NCBI RefSeq assembly: GCF_963668085.1
Contig: NZ_OY764059.1
Location: 1-64,000 of the forward strand
Direction: 5' to 3'
DNA length: 64,000 nt
Origin: an uncultured Ilyobacter sp.
Lineage (GTDB): Bacteria > Fusobacteriota > Fusobacteriia > Fusobacteriales > Fusobacteriaceae
The number at the start of each line of letters is the position of its first letter. Positions within the stretch are counted from its first letter, which is position 1. Shown in pieces: positions 1 through 20,964 of the stretch. The position numbers and the translations under genes are program-made. A model generated the notes under the pieces. It worked only from the letters and a program-made list of their open reading frames with translations, did no database searches and had not been told where the DNA came from.

Positions 1-2917
<2,917 letters not shown>

Positions 2918-3117
2918 TAAATTGTTCATCAGCTAACTCTCTTTATTTAGTCTGTTATTTCAAATGGAACAATCCATTTTCAACAACTTCATTTTTAAAG
3001 AAGAATTTTATGTTGATTTCTCTACTATATAGTTTCCAATGTCCATCTCAGTAATTATCCAAACCCTCGCGGGAAAGAACAATACCAAATAAATAGAGAA
3101 GGTCGTCTGTGCTCCTT
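2918..3117 (-). other. 16S-23S spacer of rrn1, no tRNA
   Basis: This 200-bp transcribed spacer contains no tRNA, unlike the spacer of the third operon. It holds the downstream half of the 16S processing stem (3091-3102), and the 5' half of the 23S processing stem lies next to position 3030. Identical spacers occur at 8096-8295 and 52847-53046. Confidence 0.85.
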
Positions 3118-4642
<1,525 letters not shown>

Positions 4643-4973
4643 AAAGTTTATTTAAATCTCTTGCGAGATTATTAACACCTAACTGTGTCCAAATCTTGTT
4701 TGGACTTCTTTATGTCATATCTGACATTCTTTTGACTTCCTTCTCTATTTAATTGCTAATGTCCTTTTGTTTTTGTCCCTTTGAGAAAGTTGCTTTTCTC
4801 TCGCGGACAAGAAATATGATAACATATCTGTAAACTTCAGTCAACAGTTTTTTAATTTTTTTATGATTTTTATTTTAAATGTTTTTTAAAGGTGAATTAC
4901 TTAGTTTAATAAGTAAGAATTCTTTAAACTAATTATTAACTGAAATTAACTTAAATACAAAAAATAAAAAAAA
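4643..4973 (-). other. Inter-operon region between rrn2 5S and rrn1 16S
   Basis: These 331 bp have no gene. On the minus strand they hold the U-run that follows the 5S of rrn2, an AT-rich segment with nested inverted repeats (TTACTTA/TAAGTAA at 4897-4916 and TTAGTTTAA/TTAAACTAA at 4901-4932), the rrn1 promoter, and the 16S leader with its processing half-stem (4739-4750). The same segment in front of rrn2 is split by the IS element. Confidence 0.8.
4816..4844 (-). promoter_or_regulatory. rrn1 promoter
   Basis: Minus strand: -35 TTGACT (4839-4844), 17-bp spacer, -10 TATCAT (4816-4821), followed by the start-region sequence CTTGTCCGCG. An A/T tract lies directly upstream of the -35 and could act as an UP element. 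Identical at the rrn2 position. It lies about 175 bp before the mature 16S. Confidence 0.8.
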
Positions 4974-5091
4974 GCTTGGCAAGTACCTATCCTCCCGGAG
5001 GGCTGCCCCTCAAGTACTTTCAGCGTATGCAGGCTTAACTTCTGGGTTCGGAATGTGACCAGGTGTACCCCTACAGCTATTCTCACCAAGC
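4974..5091 (-). rRNA. rrf: 5S ribosomal RNA, operon rrn2
   Basis: A 118-nt 5S rRNA on the minus strand, starting CTTGGTGAGAATAGC and ending TGCCAAG so that the two ends pair as helix I. The conserved core (GGGTACACCTGGTCACATTCC region) is visible. An eight-T run follows the last helix directly, so helix I plus the U-run may help end transcription. Confidence 0.95.
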
Positions 5092-5165
5092 TGTTATCAA
5101 CATTTATATATTGATATCATATTCTTTTGTCTGCAATGGGCATTCAAAACTATATAGTAGATTTA

Positions 5166-8095
<2,930 letters not shown>

Positions 8096-8295
8096 TAAAT
8101 TGTTCATCAGCTAACTCTCTTTATTTAGTCTGTTATTTCAAATGGAACAATCCATTTTCAACAACTTCATTTTTAAAGAAGAATTTTATGTTGATTTCTC
8201 TACTATATAGTTTCCAATGTCCATCTCAGTAATTATCCAAACCCTCGCGGGAAAGAACAATACCAAATAAATAGAGAAGGTCGTCTGTGCTCCTT
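8096..8295 (-). other. 16S-23S spacer of rrn2, no tRNA
   Basis: This 200-bp spacer is identical in register to the rrn1 spacer. It carries the 23S leader half-stem (8199-8213) and the 16S trailer half-stem (8269-8280). No tRNA is present. Confidence 0.85.
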
Positions 8296-9820
<1,525 letters not shown>

Positions 9821-9993
9821 AAAGTTTATTTAAATCTCTTGCGAGATTATTAACACCTAACTGTGTCCAAATCTTGTTTGGACTTCTTTATGTCATATCT
9901 GACATTCTTTTGACTTCCTTCTCTATTTAATTGCTAATGTCCTTTTGTTTTTGTCCCTTTGAGAAAGTTGCTTTTCTCTCGCGGACAAGAAAT

Positions 9994-10022
9994 ATGATAA
10001 CATATCTGTAAACTTCAGTCAA
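9994..10022 (-). promoter_or_regulatory. rrn2 promoter, with an IS inserted 59 bp upstream
   Basis: Minus strand: -35 TTGACT (10017-10022), 17-bp spacer, -10 TATCAT (9994-9999). The IS4-type element begins at 10082, so the core promoter and about 59 bp of upstream A/T-rich DNA are intact, while everything further upstream is replaced by IS DNA. Confidence 0.8.
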
Positions 10023-10074
10023 CAGTTTTTTAATTTTTTTATGATTTTTATTTTAAATGTTTTTTAAAGGTGAA

Positions 10075-11274
10075 TTACTTACTGATGTTTCGCGCTCAAT
10101 ACTAAAAAAGGACAGACTCCACCCATGACAAATTAAGCGGATTTTAAATCAAGAGATAATGATTTAAATGTCTTTTCTAAACCCATTAAATAGTATGTAG
10201 TGCTTAATTTAAATTGATTTTGTTTCTTTTTTAACTTTAGTTTTTCTAACAATACATAAGCATAGATTGAACAAAATATATGACCTAGTATTGTCTTCAC
10301 TGTTCTTACTGAGGATTTTCCTAGGGAACAGTTTTGTTTTAATGATTTATGATATACTTCGATATCCCACCTTTTTTGGTAGATCTTAACCATATTGTCA
10401 TAACTTAAGTATTCATCATTTGTTACAAGGTGTAAAACAGCTTCTTTTCCATCTTCATTTTTGAAGACCTGCTTCGATAAATATAATGGGAAAGAAACCC
10501 CTTTAAACTCTATCGCGTAAGCTGTTTCAGGTAGAAAATCAAAAGATGATAACTTTCTGTATTGGGAGTCGTCTTCTCCTGTAAATTTAAAAAGTCTATT
10601 TGATCTTACAGCGAAAACAAAACATTTATCTAAATCATTGTGGATATACTTAAAATTCTCATTGGAAGAGAACCAAGAGTCTGCTAGGACGTATCTATAC
10701 TTAATTTTATTGCCTTTAATAGTCTTTAGCATATTTCTAAAATGTTGATTTTTTGTAAGAGCTGACTTCTTTTTTGTTTTATTGGTGTCATGGTCAGTTG
10801 AAATTTTATTCTTTCTGATAACTCTGTAATTGATTGGTAGAGAAGCCTCGCTTGTTTTGTAGGTAACAGAAAGTAAATTTACACCTTTAACACATTTAGA
10901 TTTGGTGTGGTCATAGCAATAGGAAACAACATCATTTTCTTTCGTGTGAGGTTTTTCAATAATAGTATCATCTACAGATATACAGGCGTTATTATTCTGG
11001 ATACTTTTAAGGATAGGTTTAATCGTTAACCAAAAGTTTTTTTCACAAAATTCACCAGAACTTAAAAAACGGTATATTTTGTCCTTAGAGTATCTATCTT
11101 CTGTTATTTTTTGAAGATCTGTAGAATGAGCATATTTTGAAGATGCAATTAAAAAATTAGCATAAATATTTAAGTAGTCTTTATTCATAGTATTTTTCTC
11201 CTAAAAGTTGTTAATAAAATTATACTTCTTTAGAGAATATTATCAAAGGCCAGGCGCGAAACATCAGTTACTTA
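10075..11274 (-). mobile_element. Insertion sequence (IS4 superfamily) with 7-bp target duplication
   Basis: The element proper is 10082-11267 (1186 bp). Its ends are perfect 14-bp inverted repeats, CTGATGTTTCGCGC. It is flanked by direct repeats TTACTTA at 10075-10081 and 11268-11274. The uninterrupted site is still present in front of rrn1 (4897-4903), which proves the insertion and the duplication length. It carries one transposase gene, read toward rrn2 in the same direction as the rRNA operons. Everything needed for transposition seems intact. The element cannot be assigned to a named IS from sequence alone. Confidence 0.93.
10133..11188 (-). CDS. IS4-superfamily DDE transposase
   Basis: A 351-residue transposase that should catalyse cut-and-paste movement of its IS. 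DDE residues are visible: first Asp in SVDDTIIEK (about residues 71-79), second Asp in VLADSWFSS (about 166-174), and the Glu in a YQKRWDIEVYHKSLKQ segment near 272-287. This last segment matches the Y-(2)-R-(3)-E-(6)-K signature of the IS4 group. The start ATG at 11188 follows an AGGAGA site at good spacing. The gene is full length with no frameshift, so the copy is probably active. It is the only clearly mobile gene in the window and is lower in GC than the rRNA around it. Exact subgroup unknown; a 7-bp duplication would fit only some IS4 subgroups. Confidence 0.93.
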   Translation of the reverse strand: MNKDYLNIYANFLIASSKYAHSTDLQKITEDRYSKDKIYRFLSSGEFCEKNFWLTIKPILKSIQNNNACISVDDTIIEKPHTKENDVVSYCYDHTKSKCVKGVNLLSVTYKTSEASLPINYRVIRKNKISTDHDTNKTKKKSALTKNQHFRNMLKTIKGNKIKYRYVLADSWFSSNENFKYIHNDLDKCFVFAVRSNRLFKFTGEDDSQYRKLSSFDFLPETAYAIEFKGVSFPLYLSKQVFKNEDGKEAVLHLVTNDEYLSYDNMVKIYQKRWDIEVYHKSLKQNCSLGKSSVRTVKTILGHIFCSIYAYVLLEKLKLKKKQNQFKLSTTYYLMGLEKTFKSLSLDLKSA

Positions 11275-11344
11275 GTTTAATAAGTAAGAATTCTTTAAAC
11301 TAATTATTAACTGAAATTAACTTAAATACAAAAAATAAAAAAAA

Positions 11345-11462
11345 GCTTGGCAAGTACCTATCCTCCCGGAGGGCTGCCCCTCAAGTACTTTCAGCGTATG
11401 CAGGCTTAACTTCTGGGTTCGGAATGTGACCAGGTGTACCCCTACAGCTATTCTCACCAAGC
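11345..11462 (-). rRNA. rrf: 5S ribosomal RNA, operon rrn3
   Basis: 118-nt 5S rRNA on the minus strand, in register (offset 6371) with the rrn2 copy and identical over its length. It is followed downstream by a T-run and then, after about 70 bp, by the IS element. Confidence 0.95.
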
Positions 11463-11536
11463 TGTTATCAACATTTATATATTGATATCATATTCTTTTG
11501 TCTGCAATGGGCATTCAAAACTATATAGTAGATTTA

Positions 11537-14466
<2,930 letters not shown>

Positions 14467-14605
14467 TAAATTGTTCATCAGCTAACTCTCTTTCTTGACA
14501 AATTTTACTTCGAATGAAATAAATTCATTCTCGAAAATTTCGTCAGAAAAAAATTTAATGTTGATTTCTCTACTATATAGTTTCCAATGTCCATACATAA
14601 AAAAA

Positions 14606-14681
14606 TGGTGGAGATAAGCGGAGTCGAACCGCTGACCTTCGCAGTGCAAGTGCGACGCTCTCCCAACTGAGCTATATCCCC
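14606..14681 (-). tRNA. tRNA-Ala (TGC)
   Basis: A 76-nt cloverleaf on the minus strand. It starts GGGGATATAGCTCAG and has anticodon loop CTTGCAC (anticodon TGC), a GGTTCGACTCC T arm and an encoded CCA end. It lies in the 16S-23S spacer of rrn3, downstream of tRNA-Ile, in the classic Ile-Ala order. Confidence 0.97.
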
Positions 14682-14688
14682 ATACCTA

Positions 14689-14765
14689 TGGTGCGTTCGA
14701 GTGGACTCGAACCACCGACCTCACGCTTATCAGGCGTGTGCTCTAACCACCTGAGCTACGAACGC
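14689..14765 (-). tRNA. tRNA-Ile (GAT)
   Basis: A 77-nt tRNA on the minus strand. Acceptor GCGTTCG pairs with CGAACGC, the anticodon loop is CTGATAA (anticodon GAT), and CCA is encoded. It is only 7 nt from tRNA-Ala and co-transcribed with rrn3 between 16S and 23S. Confidence 0.97.
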
Positions 14766-14819
14766 GTTTTAGTAATGAGAACACTACCAAATAAATAGAG
14801 AAGGTTGTCTGTGCTCCTT

Positions 14820-16344
<1,525 letters not shown>

Positions 16345-16726
16345 AAAGTTTATTTAAATCTCTTGCGAGATTATCAACACCTAACTGTGTCCAAATCTTG
16401 TTTGGACTTCTTTATGTCATATCTGACATTCTTTTGACTTCCTTCTCTATTTAATTGCTAATGTCCTGATCATTTTTCTTTCCATCCGCCATTTACTGAT
16501 ATCTTGCGGACAGGAAGTATAATAACATAACTTCAAATATCCGTCAATTATTTTTTTGATTTTTTTTAATAAGTTTTTACCAGACATCTTTTAACTTTCA
16601 TAAAAACATGTTTTAACACTTACAATATCCTATTTTTATATGTTATAATTTGATCTATTAAAAAATACCAAAGCCTTTACTTTTAGGCAGTTTCATTTTT
16701 TCATTCATAGATAGGAGGTCTTCAGC
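16345..16726. other. Intergenic region between the rrn3 promoter and the lysine exporter genes
   Basis: These 382 bp have no gene. The left part is the rrn3 leader and promoter (minus strand). The right part is the upstream region of the exporter genes (plus strand). It has a TATAAT at 16644-16649 with only a weak -35 partner, a small GCCT/AGGC hairpin near 16673-16688, and the GATAGGAGGT ribosome site. No recognisable riboswitch is seen. Confidence 0.6.
16519..16547 (-). promoter_or_regulatory. rrn3 promoter
   Basis: Minus strand: -35 TTGACG (16542-16547), 17-bp spacer, -10 TATTAT (16519-16524), then ACTTCCTGTCCGC. The core differs in bases from the rrn1 and rrn2 promoters but keeps spacing and start-region design, which supports function. 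Runs of A/T lie upstream. Confidence 0.8.
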
Positions 16727-17026
16727 ATGCGTATAATTTTGTATATAGCAATTATTCTATTTGGATATAATATAGGAAGTAAAAAGCTTTTCCCTGAAAG
16801 ACTAGAAAGCAGGCTTTCAGCTTTTCAAAATATCTGCCTTCTTTTTCTCTTGGGAATTATGGGTTATAAAATAGGTGCTAATAAAGAGATCATAGAGAAT
16901 TTTAGTAGTATTGGAATAAAATCTCTGATTATCTCGTCTTTATGTATTTTTTTCAGTATACTTTTTGTAAAAATTTTATGTGGAAACATAAGAAAAGAAA
17001 AGATAAAAAAGGAGACAGGTTTATGA
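16727..17026 (+). CDS. Lysine exporter LysO family, N-terminal half protein
   Basis: A 99-residue membrane protein with about three hydrophobic segments (residues 1-15, 33-50, 63-85) and a basic C-terminus. It resembles the N-terminal part of the LysO/YbjE (DUF340) lysine exporter, which in Escherichia coli is one chain of about 300 residues. Its stop overlaps the next start in an ATGA arrangement (17023-17026), so the two halves are translationally coupled and probably assemble together. The start follows a clear TAGGAGGT site. Export of L-lysine or a related basic amino acid across the inner membrane is the family role. The assignment comes from its partner as much as from its own sequence. 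Confidence 0.75.
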   Translation: MRIILYIAIILFGYNIGSKKLFPERLESRLSAFQNICLLFLLGIMGYKIGANKEIIENFSSIGIKSLIISSLCIFFSILFVKILCGNIRKEKIKKETGL

Positions 17027-17619
17027 TACTTCAAATAGGAGCCTCTACTATTTTGGGAATCCTTATGGGAATTTTATTCAAAAACACTTTTATAATAAAT
17101 AACGCAGATCACCTAATCGATGTAGGACTCTGTATGCTCCTTCTATTTGTTGGAATAGATATGGGAAAAAATCAAAATATTTTTAAAGAACTACAAAAAT
17201 CTGGATACAAAATACTTTTACTTCCTTTGGCTATCGTTGGAGGGAGCCTCACAGGAGGAGTTATTTCAAGCTTCATCACAGATCTAAACATTGCAGAAAG
17301 TTCTGCAGTAAGTGCTGGATTAGGATGGTACTCCCTTTCTGCTATTGAGCTATCAAAATACAGTGCCGAACTAGGTAGCATTGCTTTTCTTGCTAACGTA
17401 TTCAGGGAGATAACCTCAATTCTTTTTATTCCATTTATAGGAAAATATATAGGACACAATGAAACCATCGCTGCTGCAGGTGCAACTTCAATGGATACCC
17501 TTCTTCCCGTTATTACCAAGAGTACATCTTCAAATACGGCTATAATATCTTTTTTTACAGGTGTTATATTGAGCTCTTTAGTTCCTGTACTGGTTCCTCT
17601 TATAATTGGGTTTAATTAA
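17023..17619 (+). CDS. lysO: Lysine exporter LysO family, C-terminal half protein
   Basis: A 198-residue membrane protein corresponding to the conserved C-terminal region of LysO/YbjE, with about six hydrophobic segments. Family-type segments are visible: GIDMGKN (about 44-50), SAGLGWYSLSA (about 95-105) and GATSMDTLLPVI (about 152-163). I chose ATG 17023 because a GGAG ribosome site sits 8 bp before it and it overlaps the upstream stop by 4 nt. An in-frame upstream ATG at 16942 lacks such a site and would add a basic non-family leader. Together with the preceding small protein it forms a split exporter. The substrate is inferred from the family. Confidence 0.83.
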   Translation: MILQIGASTILGILMGILFKNTFIINNADHLIDVGLCMLLLFVGIDMGKNQNIFKELQKSGYKILLLPLAIVGGSLTGGVISSFITDLNIAESSAVSAGLGWYSLSAIELSKYSAELGSIAFLANVFREITSILFIPFIGKYIGHNETIAAAGATSMDTLLPVITKSTSSNTAIISFFTGVILSSLVPVLVPLIIGFN

Positions 17620-17622
17620 AGT

Positions 17623-18125
17623 ATTGAATTTATCGGGATTCGTTACTTTTCTCTTGAAAGAAAAGCACCCCAAGGGCATTTCCTCCCTCTGGTCAGGGCA
17701 TAACCAAAAGTTCAAGCCTGTGAAAAATAAGCTAAATGCCTTCGGAAATCTAAGTAATAAGGAAACTTAGAAAACAAGTTTCTGAGAACCATAAAATATA
17801 CTCGTGTAACTCGTTATTTTATGGCTACTCGCTACGCTCAGACAGTCGATTTTTTCTAAGGATTTCACCGCGGTTATTCTTAACGCTGATTTTGTCAATG
17901 GCGGGAGAAAAGAGATCGAAAACCTCTCGCAAAAGAAATCGTATATAGTTTTCGTCTTAACTCTGTGAAACTCTCTCTTTTTCTCTGTGCAACATACACT
18001 TTTATGATGCTCTGTGGTCAAAAGGTTTTATCTTTATTCGTGTTAATTTTTTTGCCTTTTATCGGTTTTCATTCGTGACAAAATATTTTGACTTTAATAT
18101 TCTTGTAAATTCAATAATTTATTTA
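17623..18125 (-). repeat. Dispersed repeat element, copy A
   Basis: A non-coding element of about 500 bp, homologous in inverted orientation to copy B (30919-31327) and in part to 61096-61207. Both full copies have imperfect terminal repeats built on ATTGAATTTAT, a hairpin-forming block next to GGATTCGTTACTTTTCTC, and a conserved internal block containing CGACTGTCTGA-CGTAG-GAG (reverse strand near 17830-17850). Copy A has roughly 36 bp and 60 bp not found in B. Short reading frames in it are conserved between copies only as a by-product of DNA similarity. It fills the 519-bp gap between the exporter genes and the Crp-type regulator. Confidence 0.8.
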
Positions 18126-18138
18126 TCAAAAAATAAAA

Positions 18139-18816
18139 TCAGAACTCTCTTTTCTCCTCTAGCATGTCAATATTTAGGACTCTGTATTTGCTTCTCCCTG
18201 TTCTTTCTAATATTCCTTCATCTACGAACTCCCCTATAACCCTCGAAAGAGAAGGCCTGGCCACTCCAAATAAATTGGCCACGTCCTTTAATGAGGGCTT
18301 GAATAAAAATTCACCGTTCTTTTCATTTTTCAAAATATAATTTATAAGTTTCTCATTTATACTCTTATTATTGAAGGCGTTCCAAACCTTTGTAGAAAGA
18401 AATTGAGCCTTATTACTTATCTCATCGAGGAAGTTCTTAAGAATTTTTTTATCATCTATCATAAGCTCCATAAGTTCTTCTTTTGATATATAGAATATTT
18501 CACAGTCTTTCTCCACCAGAAGGTCTACTGGAAATTCAAACTTTTTTCCAAATATAAAGGCGCTGGCAATAATCTGTCCCTCGTCTAAATTCCCTATTTT
18601 CCTCGTCTCGCCAGAATGCTTCATCATCTCAGGATTTAGTTCACCTTTTATATTTATATAAAGTCCGTCTATCTCATCGCCCCTAAAGGCAACTGTCTCA
18701 CCTTTTTTATATTTTTTTATCTTATACTTTCTTGCTGAAAGCTTCTTCTCTATCTCATCTAGGGGTATTCCATTGAAAAGAGTAGTTTGCATAAGCTTGT
18801 TATAAATTTTATTCAT
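18139..18816 (-). CDS. hcpR: Crp/Fnr-family transcriptional regulator, HcpR-like
   Basis: A 225-residue regulator with an N-terminal cyclic-nucleotide-binding-type beta roll (about 12-115), a long dimer helix (about 118-150) and a C-terminal winged helix-turn-helix (about 170-215; DVANLFGVARPSLSRVI as the recognition unit). It has no Fnr-type cysteine cluster, so it is not an Fe-S Fnr. Members of this family controlling hcp in anaerobes are called HcpR and respond to NO-type stress. It is divergent from the 19046-21968 operon, and a perfect palindrome GTAACATATGTTAC lies between them. A near-identical palindrome lies before hcp. The name is inferred from this context. The ribosome site GGAGAG lies before the ATG. 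Confidence 0.8.
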   Translation of the reverse strand: MNKIYNKLMQTTLFNGIPLDEIEKKLSARKYKIKKYKKGETVAFRGDEIDGLYINIKGELNPEMMKHSGETRKIGNLDEGQIIASAFIFGKKFEFPVDLLVEKDCEIFYISKEELMELMIDDKKILKNFLDEISNKAQFLSTKVWNAFNNKSINEKLINYILKNEKNGEFLFKPSLKDVANLFGVARPSLSRVIGEFVDEGILERTGRSKYRVLNIDMLEEKREF

Positions 18817-18958
18817 CAGATACTCTCCTTACTAAATAATCTCTCTTGATATTTTATAAAATATAACACATAATCTCTATGAAAGGAGGAGATTTTCCCC
18901 TACATTAAATTAAAGATAATTTTCAGAATAAATTAAAAATCTTATTTTTTTAATAATG

Positions 18959-18972
18959 TAACATATGTTACC
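18959..18972. promoter_or_regulatory. Crp/HcpR-type operator in the divergent promoter region
   Basis: Perfect 14-bp palindrome GTAACATATGTTAC. Its centre (18965.5) lies 28-29 bp before the TATAAT at 18994-18999 and so near -41 from the expected start. This is the standard class II position for Crp/Fnr activators. The same half-site GTAACA and the same spacing occur in front of hcp. Confidence 0.8.
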
Positions 18973-18993
18973 GAGATTCACACTAAAGTTTAT

Positions 18994-18999
18994 TATAAT
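18994..18999 (+). promoter_or_regulatory. -10 box of the SBP/GTPase/ABC operon
   Basis: A perfect TATAAT on the plus strand, with no good -35 hexamer. The activator palindrome occupies that position instead, so the promoter probably depends on the HcpR-like protein. The start is expected near 19006, about 40 nt before the first ATG. Confidence 0.7.
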
Positions 19000-19045
19000 T
19001 AATCCATAAAGTAAAGCACGGGAGTTTCCAAAGGGAGGAAAAAAG

Positions 19046-20266
19046 ATGAAATATATCAATGAAAAAATGAATTTAAAAGAGATAACAGAAAAATATCCAG
19101 AAACTATAGATTTTTTTACATCAAAGGGATTTAAGGACTTAGACAAGGCTGATGTAAGGGAAAAAGCGGGAAAAATATCCCTTAAGATGGCTCTTTCTAT
19201 GAAGAAATTGAGCAGCGAAACATTTATTGAGATGCTAGAAGAGATCATATCACAAAATAGAGATTCAGCAGACATAACTCTCAACGAGAGCATCAAAAAA
19301 GAAGAGGGAATAAGTGTGATGGGACTTCTACCTTGTCCTGTAAGAATACCTCTTTTAGAGGCGATGACAGAATTTCAAAAAGAAAATCCAGAGGCAGTTG
19401 TAAATCACGAACTAAAGGCTGCTTCTCAAGGTCTTGACTGGCTGAAAGAAGATGTAATAAAAGCAAATCACCCTGAAAAATTAGCAGACGTATTTATCTC
19501 TGCTGGATTTGACCTTTTCTTTGAAGAGGAACTAATGGGTAAATTTAAAAAAGATAAGATATTCAAAGATATAACAGGAATAAAAGATTACAACAAAGAC
19601 TTCAACAATGAAAAAATCTCACTGAAGGATCCAGAGGGAGATTACTCAATGCTTGCTGTTGTGCCAGCAGTTTTCCTAGTAAATAAAGAGGAACTAGGAG
19701 ACAGACCTTTCCCTAAATCTTGGAAAGATCTTCTAGACCCTGCATTTGAGAAATCTGTAAGTCTTCCTATCTCAGACTTCGATTTGTTTAACGCCATTCT
19801 TATAAGTTTATATAAAGAATACGGGGAAGAAGCAGTGAGAAAACTGGGAAGATCTCTTCTTCAGAACCTCCACCCTTCTCAGATGGTAAAATCTGACAAG
19901 ATGAAAGTAAACAAGCCTGTAGTTACTATCATGCCTTACTTCTTTACGAAGATGATAAAAGAAGATGGACCTATGGCTGCCCAGTGGCCAGAAGACGGAG
20001 CTGCAATTTCACCTATATTCATGCTTACAAAAAAAGAGAAGGAAAAAGAGCTAAAGGAGCTTTCTGAGTTCTTTGCAGGAGAGAAAATAGGAAAAATTCT
20101 TTCTCACCAGGGTCTTTTCCCAAGTGTAAACCCAGCTGTAGAAAATAATCTTGGAGATAAAAAATTCATGTGGGTAGGATGGGACTATATCTATCAAAAT
20201 GATATTGGCGCAATACTTAAGCATTGTGAAGAGATATTCTTCCAAGGTGCAGAGGAGGTAAAATAA
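19046..20266 (+). CDS. Cytoplasmic substrate-binding-protein-like protein with N-terminal DUF1858-like domain
   Basis: A 406-residue protein. Residues 1-70 resemble the small helical DUF1858 / hybrid-cluster-protein-associated domain (ITEKYPETIDFFTSKGF) but lack its usual CxxC. Residues about 88-405 look like a periplasmic-type extracellular solute-binding fold (SVMGLLPCPVRIPLLEAM at 90-107, ADVFISAGFDLFFEEEL at about 146-162, SWKDLLDP, GLFPSVNP). There is no signal peptide or lipobox, so it should stay in the cytoplasm, which is unusual for this fold. Cys97 in the CP-R motif could bind metal or substrate. It is the first gene of a coupled operon: its stop shares a base with the next ATG (TAATG). 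The function is unknown. Context points to metal or cofactor handling during NO stress. Confidence 0.8.
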   Translation: MKYINEKMNLKEITEKYPETIDFFTSKGFKDLDKADVREKAGKISLKMALSMKKLSSETFIEMLEEIISQNRDSADITLNESIKKEEGISVMGLLPCPVRIPLLEAMTEFQKENPEAVVNHELKAASQGLDWLKEDVIKANHPEKLADVFISAGFDLFFEEELMGKFKKDKIFKDITGIKDYNKDFNNEKISLKDPEGDYSMLAVVPAVFLVNKEELGDRPFPKSWKDLLDPAFEKSVSLPISDFDLFNAILISLYKEYGEEAVRKLGRSLLQNLHPSQMVKSDKMKVNKPVVTIMPYFFTKMIKEDGPMAAQWPEDGAAISPIFMLTKKEKEKELKELSEFFAGEKIGKILSHQGLFPSVNPAVENNLGDKKFMWVGWDYIYQNDIGAILKHCEEIFFQGAEEVK

Positions 20267-20964
20267 TGAATTTAGTAACAGTGTCTGGACCACCATCATC
20301 GGGAAAAACATCATTAATCATAAAAACAATAGAAAGCTTAAAACAAAAAGGGATTAAAGTGGGAGTAGTGAAATTTGACTGCCTCTATACAGATGACGAC
20401 ATACTATATGAAAAAATAGGTGTCCCTGTGAAAAAGGGACTCTCAGGATCCCTCTGCCCAGACCATTATTTTGTTAGTAACATAGAAGAGGTCGTTCAGT
20501 GGGGAATAAAAGAGGGAGTAGACCTTCTTATCACTGAAAGTGCGGGACTTTGTAACAGATGTTCTCCTTATATACAGGAGATCAAGGCTGTGTGTGTAAT
20601 CGATAACCTAAGCGGTATCAATACCCCTAAAAAAATAGGTCCTATGCTCAAAACTGCAGACGTAGTAGTAATCACAAAGGGAGATATCGTATCCCAAGCC
20701 GAAAGAGAGGTATTTGCCTCTAGAGTAAACTCGGTAAATCCTAAGGCTGTGACTATGCACGTAAATGCACTTACAGGTCAGGGAGCCTATGAATTTGCAG
20801 GTCTTATTTATGAAAAAGATGAAGAATTAGATACACTAAAGGGAAAGAAACTTAGATTCTCAATGCCTTCTGCTCTTTGCTCTTACTGTCTCGGTGAAAC
20901 AAGAATCGGTGAGGAACATCAGATGGGTAACGTCAGAAAAATTGATTTGGAGGATAAAAAATGA
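20266..20964 (+). CDS. HypB/UreG/CobW-like GTPase with C-terminal CxxC
   Basis: A 232-residue P-loop GTPase of the SIMIBI type. The P-loop is GPPSSGKTS (8-16), a switch region contains TESAGLCNRCSPY (90-102), and the base-recognition motif TKGD (137-140) replaces NKxD. Cysteines are plentiful and clustered: C39, C64, CNRC 96-99, and CSYC 205-208 near the end. This suggests a metal or Fe-S site that is loaded or handed over with GTP hydrolysis, as in the nickel and cobalt chaperones HypB, UreG and CobW. It overlaps both neighbours (TAATG before, ATGA after), so the three products are likely made in fixed ratio. The actual metal and client are unknown. A role in Hcp or other metallocentre assembly is inference. 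Confidence 0.82.
   Translation: MNLVTVSGPPSSGKTSLIIKTIESLKQKGIKVGVVKFDCLYTDDDILYEKIGVPVKKGLSGSLCPDHYFVSNIEEVVQWGIKEGVDLLITESAGLCNRCSPYIQEIKAVCVIDNLSGINTPKKIGPMLKTADVVVITKGDIVSQAEREVFASRVNSVNPKAVTMHVNALTGQGAYEFAGLIYEKDEELDTLKGKKLRFSMPSALCSYCLGETRIGEEHQMGNVRKIDLEDKK

Noticed and set aside
16650..16726. Lysine riboswitch before the lysine exporter genes
   Set aside because: The leader is under 80 nt and lacks the long multi-helix core of the lysine riboswitch.
17767..18021. Reading frame with CCTEKK motif, also found at 31019-31252
   Set aside because: Both lie inside the dispersed repeat, diverge in the second half and have no ribosome site. The similarity is DNA repeat similarity, not a protein family.
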